A DNA stretch of 5,580 nucleotides from Verrucomicrobia bacterium GWC2_42_7 (lineage in GTDB: Bacteria > Verrucomicrobiota > Verrucomicrobiia > Opitutales > GWC2-42-7-A). The first letter of the stretch is position 1; the number at the start of each line of letters is the position of its first letter. The notes beneath the pieces were generated by a model. The model saw only the letters and a list, made by a program, of their open reading frames with translations, made no database searches and was not told the DNA's origin. The position numbers and the translations under genes were made by a program. The stretch spans positions 1 to 5,580 of the forward strand of contig MIDO01000047.1 of the NCBI GenBank assembly GCA_001831055.1, given 5' to 3'. This document shows positions 1 through 5,515 of this stretch, one piece after another.

Positions 1-488
1 ATAAGTGGGACCTCGTATTTAATGCTTTTAAGGAAGACAAAATAGAGGGATACAAATCGATTAATGAATTTAAAAAGGCCTTTACTGACGCCTTGAACAA
101 GGAATTTTTCTTTCATCCCAATTCTCCTTTTCTCTTTGTCTCTGCCCAAGACGGGTATGCGATTGAACAAATCCTCAAGGAAGCTTATCTCATACATAAG
201 AAATCGAATGAAAAATTACCAACAGGAAAATTGAATCGTGTAATCGAAGCAATTATGGATAAACGCAATCCATCCCTCTCAGATGGACGCCGCTTCAAGA
301 TCTACTATGTGGTTCACACAAATTGCAATCCTTTCATTATCAAAATATTTTGCAACCAAGTTACCCGACTGGATGAGGCTTATCGGCGTTACCTAGAAGA
401 TGGAGTGATGAATGCTTTTGAATTAAAAGGCATACCTGTTAAGTTCGAATTAGTAGGGAAACAACCCCGAGAAAGGAAGGAAAAATAA
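1..488 (+). CDS. der: Ribosome biogenesis GTPase Der (EngA), C-terminal part, truncated by window edge
   Basis: Der is a tandem-GTPase assembly factor for the 50S ribosomal subunit; it acts in the cytoplasm and binds pre-ribosomes. The frame is open from base 3, where the sequence reads KWDLV. With the missing first base this is the NKWD (G4) motif of the second GTPase domain, so the gene begins upstream of the window and about 161 residues remain. After G4 come a helix rich in charged residues, the G5 loop VSAQDG (near 136-153), and the KH-like RNA-binding domain with the hallmark GRRFKIYYV (near 286-312) and a conserved tail reading ELKGIPVKFEL. The protein ends in a short basic tail (KQPRERKEK), as is usual for the family. 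A TTG at 93 is an internal leucine codon, not a start. obg follows after 4 nt, which suggests co-transcription. Identity is seen in the motifs; the role is family knowledge. Confidence 0.93.
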   Translation, partial: KWDLVFNAFKEDKIEGYKSINEFKKAFTDALNKEFFFHPNSPFLFVSAQDGYAIEQILKEAYLIHKKSNEKLPTGKLNRVIEAIMDKRNPSLSDGRRFKIYYVVHTNCNPFIIKIFCNQVTRLDEAYRRYLEDGVMNAFELKGIPVKFELVGKQPRERKEK

Positions 489-492
489 GCTT

Positions 493-1482
493 ATGTTCGT
501 AGATGAAGTGAATGTCATTTTAAAGGCAGGAAACGGAGGAGACGGCTGTTTAAGTTTCCGCCGTGAAAAATTCATACCCAAAGGAGGACCCAATGGCGGC
601 GACGGCGGCGACGGCGGACACGTCATCCTCGAGGGAACTGTACAACTGTGTGACCTTCAAGATTATCAATTTGCCCCGCATGCTCACGCAGAAGATGGCG
701 AGAATGGCAAAGGCTCAGACCAACATGGTCGGAATGGGAAACACAAAATCCTAAAAGTTCCTACAGGAACAGTCGTTTTTAATAGTGAAACCAATGAAAT
801 GGTCACCGAATTAACCAAAGACGGCGAACAGGTCATTCTATTAAAAGGGGGAAAAGGTGGAAAGGGAAACACCAACTTTAAAAGCTCAGTAAATCAAGCT
901 CCACGTCAGATAACCCCAGGAACTCCAGGCGAAGAAGGGAGGTTTTTATTCGTATTAAAAACCATTGCAGACGTGGGACTTGTGGGATATCCCAATGCAG
1001 GGAAATCGTCGCTAACGGCTGCCCTGACAAAAGCCCATCCTCGCGTAGCACCCTACCCTTTCACAACACTCCACCCAAATGTGGGGACCATCGAGTATCC
1101 CGAACAAAATCGAAGAATTTTTTTGGCAGATATACCTGGACTGATTAAAGGAGCCAACGAAAACAAGGGACTTGGACACCGTTTTTTACGGCATATTGAA
1201 CGCTGTCATCTGCTGCTTTTCCTAATCGACATGGCAGGAACAGATTCCAGGGATCCGATTGACGATTACGCGCAGCTCCAAACAGAACTCCGCCTCTACG
1301 ATGAGTCCCTCCTCGAAAAACCCTCCCTCATCGTCGCTAACAAAATGGATGTACCAGAAGCCGCAGCCAATCTCAAAAAATTCAAAAAACACTACAAAAA
1401 TAAAGAAATCTTAGAAATCTCCTGCCTCTCCCAAGAAGGATTCCCTGCTTTAAAAGAAAAACTTCTTAGTGTGGTAAGTTAA
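493..1482 (+). CDS. obg: GTPase Obg (CgtA), short form without OCT domain
   Basis: Obg is an essential GTPase that binds the 50S subunit and couples late ribosome assembly to growth state and stress. The 329 residues divide into the glycine-rich Obg fold (about 1-158, with GNGGDG at 13-18 and GGPNGGDGGDGG at 31-42) and the G domain. G-domain motifs are G1 GYPNAGKS (165-172), switch I PYPFTTLHPNVG (187-198), G3 DIPG (213-216), G4 NKMD (283-286) and a G5-like SCLSQEG (310-316). The protein stops soon after the G domain, so the OCT domain found in longer homologues (about 390-430 residues) is absent. The motif MAGTDSRDPIDDY (248-260) replaces the common form with a variant I associate loosely with PVC bacteria. 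The start is ATG at 493; an AAGGAAGG Shine-Dalgarno-like stretch (473-480) lies 12 nt upstream, inside the end of der. obg is usually found after rplU-rpmA, so its position directly behind der is notable. Confidence 0.96.
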   Translation: MFVDEVNVILKAGNGGDGCLSFRREKFIPKGGPNGGDGGDGGHVILEGTVQLCDLQDYQFAPHAHAEDGENGKGSDQHGRNGKHKILKVPTGTVVFNSETNEMVTELTKDGEQVILLKGGKGGKGNTNFKSSVNQAPRQITPGTPGEEGRFLFVLKTIADVGLVGYPNAGKSSLTAALTKAHPRVAPYPFTTLHPNVGTIEYPEQNRRIFLADIPGLIKGANENKGLGHRFLRHIERCHLLLFLIDMAGTDSRDPIDDYAQLQTELRLYDESLLEKPSLIVANKMDVPEAAANLKKFKKHYKNKEILEISCLSQEGFPALKEKLLSVVS

Positions 1483-1486
1483 GGAC

Positions 1487-1590
1487 TCGGGGAAACGGCT
1501 TTTGGTCGCCCAAAAGCGTTTCCCCGAACCCCTTCCGAAAAGGAGGCTCTTGCGCAGAAGTAAAATTTTTCAAATTTTTCTTCTGCACAA
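1487..1590 (+). repeat. 105-bp structured intergenic repeat, copy A
   Basis: The element begins 4 nt after the obg stop and has three parts. Hairpin 1 (1487-1527) has arms 1487-1505 and 1510-1527, a TCGC loop and one unpaired base in the left arm (the extra G after AAAC). A spacer, 1528-1549, follows. Hairpin 2 (1550-1590) has outer arms TTGCGCAGAAG and CTTCTGCACAA with one C-A mismatch, then a T-T mismatch and a 7-bp A/T stem closed by TTC. The same three parts occur at 3922-4026 on the other strand, with an 18-nt identical stretch in the spacer (1528-1545). No T-run follows hairpin 1, so it is not a textbook intrinsic terminator. A T-rich tract (1600-1610) lies about 10 nt beyond hairpin 2. 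It may act as the 3' end of the der-obg transcript, as a MITE-like mobile repeat, or as both. Confidence 0.85.
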
Positions 1591-1612
1591 ATGGGTTACG
1601 TTTTATTTTTGC

Positions 1613-1655
1613 TCTCTAAAGGAGTTTCTCTAAAGGAAAGAGGTTTTTAGAGGGG
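1613..1655 (+). repeat. Short direct repeats with small hairpin potential
   Basis: The 11-mer TCTCTAAAGGA occurs at 1613-1623 and again at 1627-1637, a period of 14. The second copy's CTCTAAA (1628-1634) can pair with TTTAGAG (1646-1652) across an 11-nt loop. The sequence TTTAGAGGGG (1646-1655) recurs at 5561-5570, next to the hairpin at the right edge of the window. The repeats are real, but no function can be assigned; they may be debris of intergenic repeats. Confidence 0.45.
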
Positions 1656-1717
1656 TTTTGGGTTTTCGCTTCTCGACGAGGTCAGAGGGAATTGAATTTC
1701 ATAAAAACTGAAAAACA

Positions 1718-1746
1718 TTGACTCATGAAGATTCTGTTGATCTATT
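1718..1746 (+). promoter_or_regulatory. Candidate sigma-70 promoter for the Sel1-toxin gene
   Basis: TTGACT (1718-1723, five of six matches to TTGACA) lies 17 nt before TCTATT (1741-1746, four of six to TATAAT). A TG at 1738-1739 makes the -10 an extended one. Transcription would start near 1753, giving a leader of only about 14 nt before the ATG at 1767. This places the gene under its own promoter, independent of der-obg. It is a consensus match only. Confidence 0.45.
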
Positions 1747-1766
1747 GACGGGATTAATAGAATGAC

Positions 1767-3887
1767 ATGAATATACGTAATTTCTTAATAATCATATTAG
1801 TAATCAGTTTTCAGTGCCAATCCATGCAGGCAATGAAGCGCAATGAGGCTAATAAGGCGCCAAGCGCGACAACTTCTCACACGGCATCTCAATCTCAAGC
1901 GCAAGCCATCTATGTTCGTGCGATCAGGATGATTTACGGAACAGGACCTGAAAAAAACATTCCTTTGGGCATCAAATTCTTAGAAAGAGCGGCCGAACAA
2001 GGGGAGGAAGATGCTTCATTTAGATTGGGATGGATATACCACGATGGAAAGGGCATCGATAAAAATCTAGCGGAAGCAATGAGATGGTGGCAACTTGGTG
2101 CAACCCAAGGACATCCCGGCGCTTCCTGCGAATTAGGCACCATGTATTTAGAGGGAGAAGGTACAGATAAAAACCCAACAAAAGCAGCAGAGCTTTTCCT
2201 TGTAGCTGCGGAAAAAGGTTTTGCTGTCGCTCAATTTAATTTGGCCGAGTTGTACCAACATGGAGAAGGGGTAAGTGCAAATTCTAAAGAAGCCGTAAAG
2301 TGGTATAGAAGGGCTGCAGAAAAGGGTATTGCAGACGCTCAATGTCGTTTAGGATTAGCCTACCAATACGGAGAGGGTGCAGACCAGGATCTAAATGAAG
2401 CGGAAAAATGGCTCCGAATGGCTGTTGCACAAGGTCTGCCAGAAGCTCAGTACCGCCTAGCATGTAAGCTGTATAGAGAAAAAAGAGAGATCAAAGAGGT
2501 CATTGCATTATTTGAGCTAGCAGCCAGCAAAGAGCATGGTCCCGCTCAAGAGAACCTTGGAATCTTGTATTATAGAGGTAAAGAAGTTGAAAGGGATGGA
2601 AGAAAAGGACTTGAGTTATTACAATTGGCTGGAAGGAAAGAATGTCCCTCCGCACTATGTGTTTTAGGTGAAGCTTGTTACAAGGGAGACGGGCTTGAAA
2701 GGAATCCTGAACTTGCAGTCGAATTTTGGAAAAGGGCAGCAGATAAAGGGCTTCTTGCGGCCTTGTCCAATTTAGGCGTAGCCTGTTTTCAGGGAATTGG
2801 CACCCAAGAGGACCCCGCAGAAGCAGTTAGATTATTCGGAGTGGCCGCTGAACAGGGAAATATAACTTCACAGTATAACTTAGGTGCTATGTATTATTAT
2901 GGAGAAGGCGTTGAGCAAAATTTGGAAAAAGCAGCCGAATTACTTCGGTTAGCCGCAGACCAAGGAGTCCAGTTGGCTCAATATCTAATCGGATGCATGT
3001 ACCTAAAGGGAAATGGCTTAGAAAAAGATGAAGAGGAGGGAATTAAATGGTTAAAGCTTGCCGCAGATTCAGGACATCCATTGGCTAAGAAACGACTAGA
3101 CTTGGCAATCTTTATTCGCTCTCTAAGAGACACATACGAATCAGAGACTGGAGAAAAACTAACCATCAAAGATAAAGAACAGGTGACATTTGAAACTAAA
3201 GCCGAAGAACTCAGGAAGCTGGAAACCCAAATTGAGGTCTTAGAGAAGCCATCTGAAGAAGTTAAAGAAGGTAAGGATATTGCAATCTTGGCTCCTCAGC
3301 CAGAAGCAGAAGAAGGGAATAAAAAAGAACAGCTAAAAAGATTGGATGAACAAGCCGAAAAAGCCGCCAGAAAACTAGATGGAATAGTCAATAGTCTCGT
3401 AAAAGAAAATCTAATTAGCTTAGATCCTGCTTCATCTAAAAATCAAGTGCGTGAGATCGAAGAGATCGCAGCGGAAACGAGAGAACAAAGAGAACCAGAA
3501 AGAAAAGAAGTTAAACTAGTTCATTATAAAAAAGAGAAAAAGAAAGCATCTACAGCTACCCAGGAAGAAGAGACACTTCTGGTTGGTGAAACCTTATCTA
3601 GAGACGTAAGAGATTGGTTGAGAATACAAAATAAAGAAGAAAAATATAAAATTAGAGAAAAAATAAACGAAGCTAGATCTTCATGGCCTAAGATCGAGAT
3701 GCCGCTCGTAAGAAGACTGGATTCTAATCTATTTGAGATTAGGGTAAAGTTAAAGTACCAAGAGGGACGCCTCTTATTTTGTATACACGATCAGAAAATA
3801 TGGATCTTAAAAGCATTTTTCAAGACAAGCTTATCGCAACAGCAGAGATATATCGATTACTGCAGAGAACTATTGAAGCAAATATAA
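1767..3887 (+). CDS. Secreted-type Sel1-repeat protein with C-terminal RelE/HigB-like (Gp49-type) domain
   Basis: This 706-residue protein has four parts. (1) Residues 1-22 look like an export signal: a basic start (R4), a hydrophobic core (6-15) and a cysteine at 17. (2) About eleven Sel1 (SLR) repeats of near 36 residues span 46-436. Intact ones start near 80, 116, 152, 188, 293, 329, 365 and 401, each with the pattern A-x-LG-x-x-Y-x-x-GxG ... A-x-x-W/L-x-x-AA-x-x-G; those at 224-292 are degenerate. Sel1 repeats form alpha-solenoids that bind other proteins. (3) A Lys/Glu-rich linker (about 448-607) has coiled-coil character. (4) Residues about 610-706 match the order of a HigB/RelE-like toxin: DVRDWL (613-618), helical KYKIREKINEAR, MPLVRRL (645-651), LFEIRVK (655-661), GRLLF (667-671), then ILKAFFKTS (680-688) and a final helix. 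The toxin call rests on motif order; catalytic activity is not shown. There is no good Shine-Dalgarno; ATG 1767 is chosen because it gives the signal peptide. The gene lies between inverted copies of the 105-bp repeat. Confidence 0.85.
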   Translation: MNIRNFLIIILVISFQCQSMQAMKRNEANKAPSATTSHTASQSQAQAIYVRAIRMIYGTGPEKNIPLGIKFLERAAEQGEEDASFRLGWIYHDGKGIDKNLAEAMRWWQLGATQGHPGASCELGTMYLEGEGTDKNPTKAAELFLVAAEKGFAVAQFNLAELYQHGEGVSANSKEAVKWYRRAAEKGIADAQCRLGLAYQYGEGADQDLNEAEKWLRMAVAQGLPEAQYRLACKLYREKREIKEVIALFELAASKEHGPAQENLGILYYRGKEVERDGRKGLELLQLAGRKECPSALCVLGEACYKGDGLERNPELAVEFWKRAADKGLLAALSNLGVACFQGIGTQEDPAEAVRLFGVAAEQGNITSQYNLGAMYYYGEGVEQNLEKAAELLRLAADQGVQLAQYLIGCMYLKGNGLEKDEEEGIKWLKLAADSGHPLAKKRLDLAIFIRSLRDTYESETGEKLTIKDKEQVTFETKAEELRKLETQIEVLEKPSEEVKEGKDIAILAPQPEAEEGNKKEQLKRLDEQAEKAARKLDGIVNSLVKENLISLDPASSKNQVREIEEIAAETREQREPERKEVKLVHYKKEKKKASTATQEEETLLVGETLSRDVRDWLRIQNKEEKYKIREKINEARSSWPKIEMPLVRRLDSNLFEIRVKLKYQEGRLLFCIHDQKIWILKAFFKTSLSQQQRYIDYCRELLKQI

Positions 3888-3921
3888 AACTAGAGGTGCC
3901 AAAAAACAAACAATGATACAT

Positions 3922-4026
3922 TTGCGAAGAAGTAAAAATTGAAAAATTTTGCTTCTTCGCAACGAACTCCTTTTCGGAAGGGGTGCGGGGAAACGCTTTT
4001 AGGGGACTAAAAGCAGTTTCCCCGCA
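3922..4026 (-). repeat. 105-bp structured intergenic repeat, copy B (inverted)
   Basis: This is the reverse-complement counterpart of 1487-1590, lying 34 nt after the Sel1-toxin stop. Hairpin 2 comes first on the + strand (3922-3962): perfect 11-bp arms TTGCGAAGAAG and CTTCTTCGCAA around an A/T-rich inner stem. The 17-nt spacer core (3967-3983) is exactly complementary to 1529-1545. Hairpin 1 (3984-4026) has arms 3984-4002 and 4007-4026, a GGGA loop and one bulged A (4015), which lies at the same structural place as the bulge in copy A. Beyond it, CGTTTCCCCGAG (4043-4054) repeats part of a hairpin-1 arm and could compete in pairing. Because both hairpins are palindromic, the element could stop or pause transcription from either side. 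The rest of the gap (4027-4133) shows no gene. Confidence 0.85.
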
Positions 4027-4133
4027 GTTTTAAAGGTCTCCGCGTTTCCCCGAGCAACTTCTACATTCCAATCAAATGAATTGTATCGACTCATAGGGCG
4101 CTTAATTATAGGTTTTCTACCAAGCAACATCAA

Positions 4134-4364
4134 ATGGAAATCTCAATAAATATCTTTTTTGGACTGTGGATATTGCTGCCCTTTCTTTTTATTTTAGGGG
4201 TATCTTTTTATTACGATCGTATCCGGCTAAAACAGCTTGCTCCGGAGCGGTACAAAACGATATTTCACTGCCTGAAATGTGGTCTCATTTATTCTCAAAA
4301 AGGCATCGTTTCCACTGCAACGTGTCCCCGGTGTGATAGAGAAAATGGCCATTTAAAATTCTAG
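4134..4364 (+). CDS. Small membrane-anchored zinc-ribbon protein, unknown function
   Basis: I do not recognise this 76-residue protein as a named family. Residues about 5-27 form one hydrophobic segment (FFGLWILLPFLFILGVSFYY), consistent with a single transmembrane helix. A short basic stretch (DRIRLKQ) follows, which by the positive-inside rule would put the C-terminal part in the cytoplasm. The C-terminal half has CLKC (46-49) and CPRC (64-67), spaced C-x2-C-x14-C-x2-C, the layout of a zinc ribbon or rubredoxin-like knuckle. The ATG at 4134 is the only sensible start, but there is no clear Shine-Dalgarno. A weak promoter may lie at 4086-4112 (TCGACT, 15 nt, TATAGG). The compact hydrophobic-plus-zinc-ribbon design makes a real gene likely, although it stands alone between repeats and its job cannot be inferred. 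Confidence 0.7.
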   Translation: MEISINIFFGLWILLPFLFILGVSFYYDRIRLKQLAPERYKTIFHCLKCGLIYSQKGIVSTATCPRCDRENGHLKF

Positions 4365-4367
4365 GAT

Positions 4368-4397
4368 TTAAGACGTTGACTGCCAATTAATTATAAT
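4368..4397 (+). promoter_or_regulatory. Candidate promoter for the FRG-domain gene
   Basis: A perfect TATAAT (4392-4397) lies 18 nt after TTAAGA (4368-4373, four of six to TTGACA). Transcription would begin near 4404, with a leader of about 34 nt before the ATG at 4438. A better -35-like TTGACT at 4376-4381 is only 10 nt from the -10 box, too close for sigma-70. The promoter starts just after the stop of the small membrane gene, which suggests separate transcription of the FRG gene. Confidence 0.5.
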
Positions 4398-4437
4398 CCA
4401 AACAAAACCCAATTTAAGATCACGAAAGCGAAAGATC

Positions 4438-5247
4438 ATGAGAACTCAGATCGACTACAGTAAGATAGACACCATACAAGTAAACGATTGGGCTGAGTTG
4501 CACGATGTACTTTTTGCAGATTCATGGAATGAGAGTATCGGGCGGTATCGCTCGCACTATGCATTTCGTGGACTCGAGGATAGCGCCTATCCCTTATCAA
4601 CGACGCTGATGCGGTTGGGAGGCGAATATGCTGCATTGGAAAGACACCTATTGCGTAATTTTAAAAAATACGCCCATCGCGATGTAGTGCAAAAGGATTC
4701 TTTATGGCATTGGCTTTCTGTAGCCAAGCACTATGGTTTACCTGCACGATTATTAGATTGGTCTTATTCGCCTTATGTGGCTTTACATTTTGCGACAGCA
4801 GATATCAAACAATTTCACCGCGACGCTGCCATTTGGGCAGTAAATTTTGTAAAAGTTCACGAACTCACTCCCCCTGTTCTAAAAGAACAGCTAGAATCGG
4901 AAGGAGCTAATGTTTTTACAGTTGAAATGCTATCTGAAACCGTAAAAACCCTAGAAGGTCTGAACGCGATGAAACCGCCATTTGTCCTCTTCTTCGAACC
5001 ACCCTCCATTGACGATCGCATAGTCAATCAATACGCATTTTTCAGCGTTTGCTCAGATCCTACACTCCATGTTGATGACTGGCTAGCACAGAACCCTGGT
5101 GTTTGGAGAAAAATCATCATCCCTAGCAAACTTAAATGGGAAATTCGCGACAAACTAGACCAAGCCAATATCTCCGAGCGCGTAATGTTCCCAGGCCTAG
5201 ACGGCCTCACCTGTCTGTTGAGGCGTCAGTATAGCCCCCGAAATTAA
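4438..5247 (+). CDS. FRG domain-containing protein
   Basis: This 269-residue soluble protein carries the FRG domain, named for its Phe-Arg-Gly motif. The motif is F43-R44-G45 inside YAFRGLEDSAYPL, followed by a helix (LERHLLRNFKKYA, 67-79). The family signature is WLSVAKHYGLPARLLDWS (92-109) followed by SPYVALHFA (111-119). Later conserved elements are DDRIVNQYAFFSV (192-204) and the closing FPGLDGLTCLL (251-261), so the domain appears full-length. No signal peptide or membrane segment is visible. The biochemical function of FRG domains is not established; members occur widely in accessory regions and near phage-defence genes, so a defence or toxin-like role is an inference. Start is ATG 4438 with only a weak purine-rich upstream stretch. 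The stop codon (5245-5247) lies inside the left arm of a 29-bp inverted repeat. Recognition of the domain is firm; the biological role is not. Confidence 0.9.
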   Translation: MRTQIDYSKIDTIQVNDWAELHDVLFADSWNESIGRYRSHYAFRGLEDSAYPLSTTLMRLGGEYAALERHLLRNFKKYAHRDVVQKDSLWHWLSVAKHYGLPARLLDWSYSPYVALHFATADIKQFHRDAAIWAVNFVKVHELTPPVLKEQLESEGANVFTVEMLSETVKTLEGLNAMKPPFVLFFEPPSIDDRIVNQYAFFSVCSDPTLHVDDWLAQNPGVWRKIIIPSKLKWEIRDKLDQANISERVMFPGLDGLTCLLRRQYSPRN

Positions 5248-5372
5248 GAAAAACATGAGTTCAACTTTTGAGTGTGTTGGACATCGGACTCACTCTTCCT
5301 TACGTACCTATGTACGCTCGGTCGTGTTCGCCTCGTCCGCCTGCTCAAAAATTGAACTGATGTTTTTCTTAA
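5244..5372. repeat. 29-bp inverted repeat with 71-nt spacer, overlapping the FRG stop codon
   Basis: Left arm 5244-5272 and right arm 5344-5372 are complementary at 27 of 29 positions. The left arm contains the TAA stop of the FRG gene. The 71-nt spacer holds a smaller palindrome, CGTAC (5303-5307) with GTACG (5312-5316) around CTAT. As RNA this would be a long hairpin at the very 3' end of the FRG message, without a clean T-run outside it. It could be a transcription-ending or mRNA-stabilising structure, or an inserted palindromic repeat that supplies the stop codon. No open frame of note lies within it. Confidence 0.8.
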
Positions 5373-5377
5373 AAAAC

Positions 5378-5435
5378 GCCCACCTGCTCGAAAAAAACTT
5401 GAGCTAACATCTTTCTACGGGGTTAAGCAAAGAAA
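5378..5435 (+). repeat. Direct repeat unit 1 (about 58 bp)
   Basis: This unit matches 5453-5509 over nearly its full length with a handful of substitutions and small length differences in an A-run and a G-run. The most conserved core is TTGAGCTAACATCTTTCT. Its first half also resembles the right arm of the neighbouring inverted repeat (CCTGCTC, A-run, GA-CT, TTTCTT). It contains no gene. Confidence 0.75.
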
Positions 5436-5452
5436 ACAAAAAAATTCGCCTT

Positions 5453-5509
5453 GCCCGCCTACTCGAAAAAACATTGAGCTAACATCTTTCTGCGGGTTAT
5501 GCAAAGAAA
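5453..5509 (+). repeat. Direct repeat unit 2 (about 57 bp)
   Basis: This is the second copy of the 5378-5435 unit, starting 75 bp after the first. Its tail (CTTTCT, then AGAAAG at the end) can fold into a short imperfect hairpin, as can the first copy. Two copies with a 17-bp spacer are far too few and too long for a CRISPR array. The whole stretch 5248-5580 otherwise shows no coding frame of convincing length on either strand. Confidence 0.75.
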
Positions 5510-5515
5510 GGGTTC

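Noticed and set aside
93..488. A separate 131-residue gene starting at TTG 93
   Set aside because: The frame is open to base 3 and encodes the Der NKWD motif upstream, so this TTG is an internal leucine codon.
684..875. Open frames on the other strand and in other frames within obg, the Sel1 gene and the FRG gene
   Set aside because: They lie wholly inside strongly supported genes, have no recognisable domains, and reflect the composition of the real coding frame.
1487..1527. Classical intrinsic terminator directly after obg
   Set aside because: The hairpin is strong, but it is followed by AACCCC with no T-run, so it is described as a structured repeat with possible terminator function only.
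1767..1820. Lipoprotein signal with acylated cysteine at residue 17
   Set aside because: The residues before C17 are SFQ, which do not fit the usual lipobox; the signal peptide is kept but the lipoprotein call is not.
1487..4026. Composite transposon carrying the Sel1-toxin gene
   Set aside because: Inverted flanking copies exist, but there is no transposase and I found no convincing target-site duplication; kept only as a hypothesis about the repeat family.
4376..4397. TTGACT followed by TATAAT as a promoter pair
   Set aside because: The spacer is only 10 nt; sigma-70 needs about 16-18. TTAAGA at 4368 gives a workable spacing with the same -10 box.
5378..5509. CRISPR-like array
   Set aside because: There are only two imperfect units of about 58 bp with a 17-bp spacer, and no cas genes are in view.
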